Positions 24,753 to 33,488 are shown, counted from the first letter of the stretch. The stretch is 64,000 nt of DNA from Staphylococcus equorum (GCF_029531845.1 NZ_JAMBPV010000001.1:62001-126000); one strand, 5' to 3'. Notes: a model not told the origin generated them from the sequence alone. Made by a program: numbers and translations.

Positions 24753-26279
24753 ATGAAACAACATTCAACAAAGAAGAAAAACACCACATTTAAACCGCTT
24801 TGGTTAATCATTAGTGTGCTTGCACTTGTGATTATTATGATATTACCAACGCCAGACACCTTACCTTTCATGGCTAAAAGTGCATTAGCTATCTTAGTAT
24901 TCGCTGTTATCTTGTGGGTCACTGAAGCTGTCACTTATCCTGTATCTGCAGCGATCATTGTCGGCTTAATTATTTTGCTCTTAGGATTTAGTCCAGTTGA
25001 AAACTTAACTGAGTCACTAGGTAATCCACAAGCAAGTGGTAAAGTTTTAGAAGGGAGTAGCTTATTCGGTACGACTAACGCATTGAAGCTCGCTTTTAGT
25101 GGATTCTCATCTACTGCCATTGCCCTAGTAGCTGCAGCATTGTTTTTAGCTACAGCAATGCAAATTACCAATTTACATAAACGTCTCGCACTTATCGTTC
25201 TTTCTATGGTAGGCAATAAGACAAACCGCATCGTTATCGGCACAATTATTGTTGCAATTTTTCTAGCTTTCTTTGTACCTTCAGCAACTGCACGTGCTGG
25301 CGCGGTTATTCCTATTTTGTTAGGTATGGTTACTGCTTTTGGCATTTCTAAAAATAGTAAACTCGCTGCTTTACTTGTCATCACGGCTGTCCAAGCTGTA
25401 TCTATTTGGAACATAGGTATTAAGACAGCGGCCGCTCAAAATATCGTCGCTATCAATTTTATTAATGATCAATTAGGCATGGATATTTCATGGGGACAAT
25501 GGTTCCTTTATGCTGGACCGTGGTCTATATTGATGTCTATTGTCCTTTATTTCATTATGCTAAAAGTAATGCCACCAGAGGTAAACGAAATATCTGGAGG
25601 CAAACAACTGATCAAAAAACAATTACATGAGATGGGCCCTGTCACTGCTAAAGAATGGCGACTCATCGCTATTTCAATTGCATTACTTTTACTTTGGTCT
25701 ACAGAAAAAGTGCTGCATCCGATTGATTCATCTTCCATTATTTTATTAGCGCTAGCAATCATGTTAACCCCTAAAATTGGTATTATGACATGGAAAGAAG
25801 CTGAGTCACGTATTCCATGGGGAACGATTATTGTATTTGGTGTGGGCATCTCTCTAGGTAATGTGTTATTAAAAACAACTGCTGCGCAATGGTTAAGTGA
25901 CCAAACCTTTGGTCTTATCGGCCTCGAACACTATCCGTTAGTGATTACGATTGCCTTAATTTCTTTGTTTAATATATTAATTCATTTAGGTTTTGCAAGT
26001 GCCACAAGCTTAGCATCTGCATTGATTCCAGTATTCATTTCACTTACAACGACATTAAATCTAGGAGAGCAGTCTATGGGCTTTGTACTCATACAACAAT
26101 TCGTAATTAGCTTTGGCTTCTTGCTTCCTGTGAGTTCTCCACAATCCATGTTGGCATATGGTACAGAAACGTTTACCGTTAAAGACTTCTTAAAAACCGG
26201 TATTCCAATCACCGTTATTGGTTACTTGCTTATCGTATTATTTAGTTTCACTTACTGGCAATGGATAGGTTTCATTTAA
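24753..26279 (+). CDS. DASS-family sodium/anion symporter
   Basis: This 508-residue protein has about 12 hydrophobic segments and the SLC13/DASS signature (AILVFAVILWVTEAVTYPVSAAIIVG; FFVPSATARAGAVIPIL; VSSPQSMLAYGTETFTVKDFLKTGIP). Such carriers import divalent anions such as C4-dicarboxylates, citrate or sulfate with sodium. The PSATARA sequence lies where SNT motifs bind Na+ and substrate; S. aureus SdcS has a related but distinct motif, so the substrate is open. It is monocistronic, with RBS AAAAGGAGC and a terminator at 26298. Confidence 0.88.
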   Translation: MKQHSTKKKNTTFKPLWLIISVLALVIIMILPTPDTLPFMAKSALAILVFAVILWVTEAVTYPVSAAIIVGLIILLLGFSPVENLTESLGNPQASGKVLEGSSLFGTTNALKLAFSGFSSTAIALVAAALFLATAMQITNLHKRLALIVLSMVGNKTNRIVIGTIIVAIFLAFFVPSATARAGAVIPILLGMVTAFGISKNSKLAALLVITAVQAVSIWNIGIKTAAAQNIVAINFINDQLGMDISWGQWFLYAGPWSILMSIVLYFIMLKVMPPEVNEISGGKQLIKKQLHEMGPVTAKEWRLIAISIALLLLWSTEKVLHPIDSSSIILLALAIMLTPKIGIMTWKEAESRIPWGTIIVFGVGISLGNVLLKTTAAQWLSDQTFGLIGLEHYPLVITIALISLFNILIHLGFASATSLASALIPVFISLTTTLNLGEQSMGFVLIQQFVISFGFLLPVSSPQSMLAYGTETFTVKDFLKTGIPITVIGYLLIVLFSFTYWQWIGFI

Positions 26280-26297
26280 TCACTTTTAATTATTAAA

Positions 26298-26342
26298 AAA
26301 GCGAACGCACAATGATTAAAATTGAGCGTTCGCTTATATTTT
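26298..26342 (+). terminator. Terminator of the DASS transporter gene
   Basis: AAGCGAACGC (26299-26308) pairs with GCGTTCGCTT (26326-26335), then ATATTTTTA. Confidence 0.9.
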
Positions 26343-26370
26343 TATATCTACTACAATAACTTTCTTGTCT

Positions 26371-27441
26371 CTAATTAAACGTTTTTCCAAAACCTACAAT
26401 AATATCTTTATATTGATCTAATGAGTCGACTACGGCGTATTCACCATCACCATGCCACGCATCACCAGAAGGCCCAAATTCAATTGCCGGAACATCATAT
26501 CTTGAAAAATATCTTGTATCAGCAAAACCATGTTGTCCAAAAATATTAGCTTCTTGATTGCCAGTTACAGATTTTATTTCTTTTACAAGATGTTGAATAT
26601 AAGGATTATCAATTTCATTTTTCACACTCGGACCTGACATATGCACAGATATTCCATCCTCTGTAACACCTTTAATTTGTTCTAGAATGTCATCTTTATC
26701 TTGGTTAGGTAAATAACGGATATCAATTGAAAGTGTACATTGGTCTGGTACTTTGTTGTAAACCTCACCACCAGAAATTTTAGCGAGATTGATTGAGGGA
26801 GCATCAAAAATATCTGATGATTGTTTCGCAAAAGGCAAGTCAATTATTTTTTCGTATACTTCATACGCTTTTATAATGGCATTCTCACCTTCCCAGGGTC
26901 TACTACCATGTGCTGACTTGCCATTTAATTGGATATCAAATTGTAAAAGACCTTTAGATTGATAGCCAATTCCAATTTGAGTTGGTTCGGCACAAATCAC
27001 AAAATCACCTAAATAGCCTTGTTCTGTTAAGTAAGCAGAACAATTATGGCCACCAATTTCTTCGTCTGTAACTAATTGAAGTTGAACACTTGTATCACCT
27101 AGATCAGCATCTTTAAGTTCAGTCATTGCAACCATAAATGACGCGACACCTGCTTTCATATCAGCAGAACCACGTCCATAAATTTTGCCATCTTTAATTT
27201 CAGGTTCAAATTGTGCTTCCTTACCACTCACTACATCAACATGTCCATTTAGAATGAGTCGTTTACTACCTTCACCTACATTACAAATAAGCATCTTATA
27301 ATCATTGTTAGATATAATTTCAGGTTTGAGCCCCTGTTCTTCCAACCACTGCTTACAATAATCAATAGTTTCATTTGCAACTTCTTGATTAGAGCTATCA
27401 AAAGTAATTAATTTTTGTAATAAATCCAATGTTTTGCCCAT
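26371..27441 (-). CDS. M20-family metallopeptidase/deacylase (ArgE/DapE-like)
   Basis: This 356-residue zinc amidohydrolase has metal-binding motifs LNGHVDVVSG (near 80) and GRGSADMKAG (near 110), the catalytic TDEEIGG (near 145), CAEPT (near 172) and a late FGPSGDAWHGDGEY. Families with this core hydrolyse N-succinyl, N-acetyl or dipeptide-like amides. It is divergent from the aldehyde dehydrogenase operon. Given that neighbourhood, hydrolysis of a gamma-glutamyl amide such as gamma-glutamylglycine is a testable idea, but acetylornithine/succinyl-DAP-type activity is the default reading. Confidence 0.85.
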   Translation of the reverse strand: MGKTLDLLQKLITFDSSNQEVANETIDYCKQWLEEQGLKPEIISNNDYKMLICNVGEGSKRLILNGHVDVVSGKEAQFEPEIKDGKIYGRGSADMKAGVASFMVAMTELKDADLGDTSVQLQLVTDEEIGGHNCSAYLTEQGYLGDFVICAEPTQIGIGYQSKGLLQFDIQLNGKSAHGSRPWEGENAIIKAYEVYEKIIDLPFAKQSSDIFDAPSINLAKISGGEVYNKVPDQCTLSIDIRYLPNQDKDDILEQIKGVTEDGISVHMSGPSVKNEIDNPYIQHLVKEIKSVTGNQEANIFGQHGFADTRYFSRYDVPAIEFGPSGDAWHGDGEYAVVDSLDQYKDIIVGFGKTFN

Positions 27442-27493
27442 TCAATCTACCCCCTATGCTTATTTGTGCAAAGTATAGTATATTATCTGAATA

Positions 27494-27552
27494 TTGACAA
27501 GATTTAAAAATTTTAGTAACATTTGGTTAACTCGAAATTGAAAAGGGTTTCA
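27494..27552 (+). promoter_or_regulatory. Promoter and cre-like site of the aldehyde dehydrogenase operon
   Basis: TTGACA (27494-27499), 17 bp, TAACAT (27517-27522). TGAAAAGGGTTTCA (27539-27552) matches the CcpA cre consensus at 13 of 14 positions and lies just downstream of the expected start point. The leader from here to the ATG is about 135 nt. Confidence 0.65.
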
Positions 27553-27590
27553 AAAATATTTTTTTTAGTTTTTTCCAAGTGAATAACAAT

Positions 27591-27646
27591 TAAGCAAAGG
27601 CGCTTATATCTCAATCAACAAAATTGAGTATATAGGCGCCTTTTTG
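27591..27646 (+). promoter_or_regulatory. ANTAR-type antitermination leader (P1 hairpin overlapping terminator)
   Basis: The hairpin TAAGC-AAAGGC-GCTTA (27591-27606) has a six-base loop with A first and G fourth, the recognition features of EutV ANTAR targets. The string AGCAAAGGCGCT fits AGCAANGRRGCT at 11 of 12 positions. The same AAAGGCGC (27596-27603) pairs with GCGCCTTT (27635-27642) around a CTCAAT/ATTGAG inner helix to form an intrinsic terminator ending in T5. The two folds exclude each other. The element lies 20 bp before the start codon of the dehydrogenase gene. Confidence 0.8.
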
Positions 27647-27665
27647 CATATTAAGGGGAGATTAT

Positions 27666-29105
27666 ATGACGCGTAATTTAAATTATAACTGGGTAAACGG
27701 TGAAAAAGTTGAAACAGACAAAACCATCACCATCGTTAACCCAGCAAATGGAAACTCAATTGGCGAAGTACCAAGTGTAACTGAAGATATAGTACAACAA
27801 GCAATTGAAAGTGCGTCCACTGCTTTTGAAACATGGTCGAACTACACTGCTGAAACAAGACAAGGTTATTTAGAACAATGGGCAGTCAATTTATTAAATA
27901 AGCAAGAAGAACTCGCAACGATTATGAGTGAAGAACAAGGCAAACCATATGCAGAAGCTTTTGGTGAAGTAGGAGTTTGTGCTAAATTCATTCGTTGGTT
28001 TGCTGAAGAAGGCAAACGCATTTATGGTGAAGTCATTCCACCTTCATCAGAGAATCAACGCATCTCAGTTACGAAACAACCTGTAGGGGTTTGTGGTTTG
28101 ATTACACCATGGAATTTCCCTGGCGCAATGGTCGCACGTAAAGTAGCACCTGCGTTAGCTGCTGGCTGTACTGTAATCGTCAAACCATCAAGTGAAACTC
28201 CCAGAATTGCAATTGCAATTTTCGAAGAATTAATAGCTACAGGCATTGATAAAGGTGTCGCAAATATTGTTACTGGTAGTTCTTCACTCATTTCAGAAAA
28301 ATTATTCGAGGACAAGCGTGTTAGAAAAATGTCTTTCACAGGTTCAACACCAATTGGTAAGAAATTAATGAGTAAAGCTTCTGATCAAGTCAAACGTATC
28401 TCGCTCGAACTCGGGGGCAATGCACCAGCGATTGTGTTACCTGATGCCGATTTAGATAACGCTGCAGACGCTATCGTTGATAACAAGTTCGAAAATAGTG
28501 GTCAAATGTGTAATGGCATCAACGTTGTACTTGTACACAAAGATGTTAAAGCAGAGATGACACAGAAAATTATCGAACGTGTAAAAACAATTAAAGTCGG
28601 TCCTGGTGATCAAGAGGATACTCAAGTAGGGCCACTGATTAATCAAAAAGCAATTGATAAAGTTGAACACTTAGTCGCAGAAGCTATAAAACAAGGCGCT
28701 CAAGTTGAAACTGGTGGAGATAAAGCTGATATTTCTACATCGCCCCTCTTCTACCAACCTACTGTCATTACAGGTGTTGAGCGAACAATGGCCATTGCAC
28801 AGGAAGAAATATTCGGCCCTGTTGCACCGATTATTACATTCGATGACGAAGATGAAGCGGTAGACATTGCAAATGGTTCACCTTATGGTTTAGCCGCTTA
28901 CTTCTTTTCTAATAATATCAATACGGTTTATAAAATCAGTGAAAAACTAGAATTTGGAATGATTGGTGTTAACGGTACTCAATTGAGTGTGCCTCAAGCA
29001 CCATTTGGCGGTATTAAAGAAAGTGGCATGGGTCGTGAAGGCAGTCATTTTGGCTTAGACGGGTTCTTAGAATTGAAATATATTTCATTATCTTTACTTA
29101 AATAA
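27666..29105 (+). CDS. NAD(P)-dependent aldehyde dehydrogenase (GabD/PuuC-like)
   Basis: This 479-residue ALDH is close to succinate-semialdehyde dehydrogenases in form. The oxyanion Asn is in TPWNFPGAM, cofactor binding in VKPSSETP and GSTPIGKKL, the catalytic Glu in ISLELGGNAPAIV and the catalytic Cys in NSGQMCNGINV. It is first of three genes (ALDH, GS-like ligase, SDR) with short gaps. In this operon I infer oxidation of a gamma-glutamyl aldehyde to its acid, as PuuC or IpuH does. Transcription appears to be controlled by the ANTAR leader directly upstream. Confidence 0.88.
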   Translation: MTRNLNYNWVNGEKVETDKTITIVNPANGNSIGEVPSVTEDIVQQAIESASTAFETWSNYTAETRQGYLEQWAVNLLNKQEELATIMSEEQGKPYAEAFGEVGVCAKFIRWFAEEGKRIYGEVIPPSSENQRISVTKQPVGVCGLITPWNFPGAMVARKVAPALAAGCTVIVKPSSETPRIAIAIFEELIATGIDKGVANIVTGSSSLISEKLFEDKRVRKMSFTGSTPIGKKLMSKASDQVKRISLELGGNAPAIVLPDADLDNAADAIVDNKFENSGQMCNGINVVLVHKDVKAEMTQKIIERVKTIKVGPGDQEDTQVGPLINQKAIDKVEHLVAEAIKQGAQVETGGDKADISTSPLFYQPTVITGVERTMAIAQEEIFGPVAPIITFDDEDEAVDIANGSPYGLAAYFFSNNINTVYKISEKLEFGMIGVNGTQLSVPQAPFGGIKESGMGREGSHFGLDGFLELKYISLSLLK

Positions 29106-29126
29106 ACTAATAAGGGGTTGTCATAT

Positions 29127-30527
29127 ATGAATAACAATATTAAAGGCAAAAAAGTAACTGGAGATATTACAAAGGAACAATTACTGGAATTAGTTAAATC
29201 TGACGATATCGATACGCTCATCATGGGCTTTTGTGATATGCAAGGACGTTTGATGGGAAAACGCATCACGGGCGATTTCATTTTAGAAAATGATATATCT
29301 GATGGTACACATTTCTGTAACTACTTATTAGGTACAAACTTTGAAATGGATACCAACGATAATTTTGAATTTATGAACTGGGATAAAGGTTATGGTGATT
29401 ATTTAGCTGTACCTGACTTAAATACGTTAAAAGTTGTGCCTTGGTTAGAACACACTGCGATGGTCTTTTGTGATGTGTACGCCGTAGATGGCAGTGAACC
29501 AATTGCAATTGCGCCACGTAACATTCTTAAACAACAAATTGAAAAAGCAGAAGCACAAGGCTTGTCACCACATATGGCAAGTGAACTTGAATTCTACTTA
29601 TTCAATAATTCATTTGAAGATATTTCAAAACAAGGATATGACAATTTAGAAGCTGCCGGCCACTTAAATGAAGATTATAACTTACTGCAAGGTAGTAAGA
29701 ATGAACCGATTTATCAAGAAATCAGAAATCAAATGCACTTAATGGGCATTACTATCGAATCTTCAAAAGGTGAAGCGTATAAAGGGCAACACGAAATCAA
29801 CTTAAAATACTCAGACGCCTTAGATGCTGCCGATCAACATATTATGTTCAAACATGGTATGAAAGAAATCTGTATTCAAAATGATAAATCCGTAACATTC
29901 ATGGCTAAACCTTACGAAGCATGGACAGGCTCAAGTGGTCATATTCATTTAAGTATGATGGAAAAAGGCACAAAAACGAATGCTTTCTATGCTGGTGATG
30001 ATGCGGAAGAACCAAAATCTGAAACGATGAAGCATTTCTTAGCAGGCATTATTAAATTCACGAGAGACTTTTCATTAATGTTTGCGCCTTACGTGAACTC
30101 TTATAAACGTTTTGCGCCTAACTCATGGGCGCCTGTAAGTATTGCATGGAGCCAAGATAATCGTTCTGCTGGCTACCGTGTTGTAGGTGAACAGAACTCA
30201 TTACGCTTCGAATCACGTATTTCAGGTGCAGATATGAATCCATACTTAGCCTACTCTGCTTTAATTGGTGCGGGTTTATATGGTATCGAAAATAAAATCG
30301 AACTTACTGATGAGCTAGTTGGTAATGCTTATGAACAAGATAATATCGACCGTATTCCATCATCATTACACGAAGCAATTTTAACTTGGAAAAATAGTGA
30401 TGTAGTAACAAAAGTGCTCGGTGAAGACGTCGCAAACCATTATTTAGAAGCTGCACAATCAGAACAGAATGATTTCGATTCTTTCGTAACAACTTGGGAA
30501 CGTTCGCGTTACTTCGAACAAAGTTAA
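29127..30527 (+). CDS. Glutamine synthetase-family amine ligase (candidate gamma-glutamylethanolamide synthetase)
   Basis: This protein of about 466 residues has GS catalytic motifs: ASELEFYLF, GQHEINLKYSDALD, GSSGHIHLSM and the arginine-rich NRSAGYRVVGE with RFESRISGADMNPYLAYSALI. The SAGYRVVG and SRISGADMNPYLA variants are those of PuuA/IpuC/GlnA4-type gamma-glutamyl-amine ligases rather than ammonia-assimilating GlnA, and no Tyr-adenylylation loop is apparent. It starts at the ATG at 29127 (AAGGGG RBS); an upstream TTG overlaps that RBS. It sits between an ALDH and an SDR, opposite eutH. I infer ATP-dependent joining of glutamate to ethanolamine. Confidence 0.85.
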   Translation: MNNNIKGKKVTGDITKEQLLELVKSDDIDTLIMGFCDMQGRLMGKRITGDFILENDISDGTHFCNYLLGTNFEMDTNDNFEFMNWDKGYGDYLAVPDLNTLKVVPWLEHTAMVFCDVYAVDGSEPIAIAPRNILKQQIEKAEAQGLSPHMASELEFYLFNNSFEDISKQGYDNLEAAGHLNEDYNLLQGSKNEPIYQEIRNQMHLMGITIESSKGEAYKGQHEINLKYSDALDAADQHIMFKHGMKEICIQNDKSVTFMAKPYEAWTGSSGHIHLSMMEKGTKTNAFYAGDDAEEPKSETMKHFLAGIIKFTRDFSLMFAPYVNSYKRFAPNSWAPVSIAWSQDNRSAGYRVVGEQNSLRFESRISGADMNPYLAYSALIGAGLYGIENKIELTDELVGNAYEQDNIDRIPSSLHEAILTWKNSDVVTKVLGEDVANHYLEAAQSEQNDFDSFVTTWERSRYFEQS

Positions 30528-30553
30528 ATATATTACTGAGGAGGAAAACGATT

Positions 30554-31321
30554 ATGAGATTACAAAACAAAGTATGTATTATTACAGGTGCTGGTGGTGG
30601 TATGGGTAAAGTAGCTGCACAAATGTTTGCAAATGAAGGCGGTAAAATCGCGGTATTCGAAAGAGATGAACAAGCCGGCCAAGCGACTGTGAAGGCAATC
30701 AAAGATAACGGCGGAGAAGCTTCTTTTTTCAAAGTAGATATTGCCAATGAAACCAATGTTAAAGATGCGATTGCTGATACAATTGAAACCTATGAAAAAA
30801 TTGATGTGCTATATAATAATGCTGGCGTCATGCCAGAAGCAGATAATTCTGTCGTCAATACAAGCGAAGACGTATGGGACTTAGTCATGAATATTAATGT
30901 TAAAGGCATTTTCTTTATGACGAAATATGTTATTCCAGAAATGGAAAAGAACAATTCTGGCTCTATCATTAATATAGCCTCATTTGTAGCTGAAATGGGT
31001 TGTTCAGTACCTCAAGATGCGTACACCGCTTCAAAAGGCGCAGTCGTCTCTCTAACAAAATCATTAGCAATTCAATTCCGCCCTAAAGGCATTCGAACAA
31101 ATGCGATCAGCCCTGGTCCTATAGAAACACCTTTATTAATGGAATGGTTAGTTGCAGATGAAGAAGCAAAAAATGCAAGATTAAACAGACAGCCTACTGG
31201 AAGATTTGGCAAACCAGAAGATATTGTGAACGCCGCATTATACTTAGCATCAGATGAATCTGATTGGACAAACGGTGCAAATATGAATGTAGACGGTGGT
31301 ATTACGGCAAACTACTTCTAA
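30554..31321 (+). CDS. Short-chain dehydrogenase/reductase, amine-pathway alcohol dehydrogenase candidate
   Basis: This 255-residue Rossmann-fold SDR has the cofactor motif TGAGGGMGKVA, NNAGVMP, catalytic Ser in INIASF, and YTASK (Tyr/Lys pair) and PGPIETPL. I use the ATG at 30554 with GAGGAGG before it. It is third gene of the operon. In a gamma-glutamyl route it could oxidise the hydroxyl of gamma-glutamylethanolamide to the aldehyde used by the ALDH, the step IpuI carries out in isopropylamine degradation. The true substrate is unproven. Confidence 0.85.
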   Translation: MRLQNKVCIITGAGGGMGKVAAQMFANEGGKIAVFERDEQAGQATVKAIKDNGGEASFFKVDIANETNVKDAIADTIETYEKIDVLYNNAGVMPEADNSVVNTSEDVWDLVMNINVKGIFFMTKYVIPEMEKNNSGSIINIASFVAEMGCSVPQDAYTASKGAVVSLTKSLAIQFRPKGIRTNAISPGPIETPLLMEWLVADEEAKNARLNRQPTGRFGKPEDIVNAALYLASDESDWTNGANMNVDGGITANYF

Positions 31322-31377
31322 TACACCTATATAGATAGAGATCGCACAGTAGCTATTAGATCTCTAGTTAGCTTTAA

Positions 31378-31432
31378 GGGAGCGAAAATACAAAATCAAA
31401 ATTTAGAATTGGTTTTGTATTTTCGCTCCCCT
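31378..31432 (+). terminator. Terminator of ALDH-GS-SDR operon
   Basis: Perfect 18-bp inverted repeat starting GGGAGCGAAAATACAAAA (31378-31395) and its complement (31413-31430), 17-base loop, modest T tract. Confidence 0.8.
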
Positions 31433-31533
31433 TTACTGTGTTTTAAATGAATATCATGACGCGTTTCTTCTATTATATATAGTATTTATTTTAATAACGG
31501 GAGTGAGACATGTATTTATGTTCCAGCCTCACA

Positions 31534-31575
31534 TAAAAACAGGGCTGTGCACAATAGCGCCAACCCTGTTTTTCA
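31534..31575 (-). terminator. Terminator of eutH
   Basis: AAAAACAGGG / CCCTGTTTTT inverted repeat directly after the eutH stop, with T5 on the minus strand. Confidence 0.88.
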
Positions 31576-31577
31576 GT

Positions 31578-32813
31578 TTATTTATCTAAATATTCACGTT
31601 CTCCAATGATGCCTGCACGTCTATCAATCTCTTCCAATTTCCTCGCTTTCGGTATACATAGAATGTAAGCAAAGCATATTGCTATAACACCTGCACTCAA
31701 TTTACCAATTAAGACGGCTGGTATGAGCGTCGGCTGGAAGTTTGCCGTATATGACAAATGGTCTCCTAATAAGAATGCACCACAGACACCGAATGCGATA
31801 TTTAATACTTTATCTTTAGGTGGCATATCTCTTACTAACTTGAGCATAGCTAAAATATTAGCAATCGTAGCGATAAAACCAGCACTACCTACTTCACTGA
31901 GTCCTACCTTACTACCCACACTATGCAAACCTTTAGAGAAGTACTTACGTATTAAATAAACCATTGGGAATGCACCCGATAACATGATAGCAATATTCCC
32001 TGCGTTCTCTAATGCCCTAAAGTTATCTTCACTATCTGCCATAATTGGATCGAATCCCCAGACACCAAAAACTGTTGTGAATAGTCCTGTGAATATTTCT
32101 ACTACTGAAAATACAAAGACTAATTTAATACAAGAATCTAGTATTTTACCAAAGACAATAAATATCTTAATCATAATATCTGAGAAGAAATAAAGCCCTA
32201 TGGCTGTTACTACTACAAAAATAATTAATGGTAATAAGTTGATAAACACAGTGGATAAACTGATTTGAAAAACATGTGTTGCTGCGCTCGTTGTATCAAT
32301 AACTGTACGTATTTTTGTATGACTGAATAAAATGATTACCGTGGAAATAAATACGCCAAAAGGAATGGCCAACAAACCTGATAGAATACCTAAAGCCATG
32401 TATTTATGATCTCGCTTATCCAACATCGGCAGACCAAGTGGAATCGTGAACACGATTGTGGCACCAGCCATGAAGCCAACAATCATTGCCATAATCCAAC
32501 CTTCATAACTATCCTTTAATACATCTGCGAGTTGATAGCCCCCCATATCTGTCGCGAGTATTGATGTTGCAGCTATAGCAGGATCCGCACCAATTTTATC
32601 GAAAAGTGGTCCGAAGAATTTCTCTATAAACTGTGATATGAATGGAATAGAAGCCATAATACCTGCTGAGTTAGCAAAGATAGGTCCTATGGTATAGATA
32701 CCTTCCATAAATTCCTTACCTATACCTTCATTCGCATTCCGAATTGCACCAAAAGCACCTAACACTGCACATACCATAATAATGTAAATAATCACTGTAC
32801 CAATATGTTCCAT
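31578..32813 (-). CDS. eutH: Ethanolamine permease EutH
   Basis: This membrane protein of about 411 residues has about 11 hydrophobic segments and EutH hallmarks: NEGIGKEFMEGIYTIGPI, GADPAIAATSILATDMGGYQLA, ATIVFTIPLGLPMLDKRDHKYMALGILSGL and GDHLSYTANFQP. I start at the ATG at 32813 with GGGGG eight bases upstream; an ATG 15 bases earlier overlaps it. It lies downstream of the ANTAR regulator gene, separated by an ANTAR-type terminator leader. No eutABC or shell-protein gene is nearby, unlike classical eut operons. Confidence 0.92.
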   Translation of the reverse strand: MEHIGTVIIYIIMVCAVLGAFGAIRNANEGIGKEFMEGIYTIGPIFANSAGIMASIPFISQFIEKFFGPLFDKIGADPAIAATSILATDMGGYQLADVLKDSYEGWIMAMIVGFMAGATIVFTIPLGLPMLDKRDHKYMALGILSGLLAIPFGVFISTVIILFSHTKIRTVIDTTSAATHVFQISLSTVFINLLPLIIFVVVTAIGLYFFSDIMIKIFIVFGKILDSCIKLVFVFSVVEIFTGLFTTVFGVWGFDPIMADSEDNFRALENAGNIAIMLSGAFPMVYLIRKYFSKGLHSVGSKVGLSEVGSAGFIATIANILAMLKLVRDMPPKDKVLNIAFGVCGAFLLGDHLSYTANFQPTLIPAVLIGKLSAGVIAICFAYILCIPKARKLEEIDRRAGIIGEREYLDK

Positions 32814-32844
32814 GATAGTTTCCCCCATTGTTATAAGCGATAAA

Positions 32845-32892
32845 AAAGCAAAAAGGTGCCTATTTGATTAATTCAAATAAGCACCTTTGCTT
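32845..32892 (-). promoter_or_regulatory. ANTAR-type antitermination leader before eutH
   Basis: On the minus strand AAGC-AAAGGT-GCTT (32892-32879) forms a hexaloop hairpin with A first and G fourth; AGCAAAGGTGCT fits the ANTAR target consensus at 11 of 12 positions. AAAGGTGC also pairs with GCACCTTT around an ATTTGA/TCAAAT helix to give a terminator with a T run, at about 32889-32845. It shares the string AGCAAAGG-GCT with the leader of the aldehyde dehydrogenase gene, although the helices differ. Confidence 0.82.
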
Positions 32893-32920
32893 GATTATAT
32901 GCACTTGTATTGTAATTCTG

Positions 32921-33487
32921 TTACCCCAATTGCTTAATGATCGCTGAAGCTTCTTTTTCAATAGCTATCTGGTTATCCATACTGTTTCTCCTAAGCTTTT
33001 GATAAGCTGCTTCTTCCGTTAAATCAAGTTGTTTCATTAGTAAGCCTTTTGCCTTTTCTATACGTTTACGATGTTCAATTTGCAAATGTGTATCGCTCAC
33101 TTCTTGCTTGAGTTTATCCATACTATCTGATTGCGACATTGCAATTTCAATCGCTGGCAGCAATTGTGACTCAGATATAGGTTTAACGATATAACCTACG
33201 ATATTTTGTTGTTTAGCTTCTTCAACGTACTCACAATGACTATATGCTGTCAGGATAAGTATCGGAATATCATGTTTCTTGCCAATAATTTTACTAGCTT
33301 TTAAGCCATTCAACTTCGGCATTTTTATGTCCATGATAATCAAATCTGGCCGAAATTGTTCTGCGGCTTCAATTGCTTTTTCTCCATTACCCACTTCTGC
33401 GACTACATTGTAGTTTGCTTCCCCAAGCATTTCTACTATATCCATTCGGACAATCGCTTCATCTTCAACGACCATAATAGATTTCAT
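32921..33487 (-). CDS. eutV: ANTAR-domain response regulator EutV
   Basis: This protein of about 188 residues has a receiver domain at about 1-118 (VVEDEAIVRMDIVE; phosphorylated Asp in LIIMDIKMP; Thr in ILTAYS; Lys in IVKPISESQL), then a coiled linker and an ANTAR RNA-binding domain at about 125-185 (RKRIEKAKGLLMKQLDLTEEAAYQKLRRNSMDN). EutV-type regulators, once phosphorylated, bind paired hexaloop hairpins in nascent RNA and stop terminators forming. The ATG at 33487 follows the kinase stop by one base, with RBS GGGGTGG. Targets are visible before eutH and the dehydrogenase operon. Confidence 0.93.
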   Translation of the reverse strand: MKSIMVVEDEAIVRMDIVEMLGEANYNVVAEVGNGEKAIEAAEQFRPDLIIMDIKMPKLNGLKASKIIGKKHDIPILILTAYSHCEYVEEAKQQNIVGYIVKPISESQLLPAIEIAMSQSDSMDKLKQEVSDTHLQIEHRKRIEKAKGLLMKQLDLTEEAAYQKLRRNSMDNQIAIEKEASAIIKQLG

Positions 33488-33488
33488 C

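Noticed and set aside
24935..25414. 159-codon minus-strand frame inside the DASS transporter
   Set aside because: Shadow; the plus-strand protein has full family signatures, RBS and terminator.
26371..27441. Firm call of DapE or ArgE for the M20 gene
   Set aside because: M20 motifs do not discriminate substrate and no lysine or arginine biosynthesis gene is adjacent.
27607..27634. Second canonical EutV hexaloop hairpin
   Set aside because: CTCAAT/ATTGAG closes a seven-base loop (CAACAAA) without the A1/G4 pattern, so I do not claim the full twin-hairpin motif.
30304..30756. 150-codon minus-strand frame across the GS/SDR junction
   Set aside because: Spans two well-supported plus-strand genes; no RBS.
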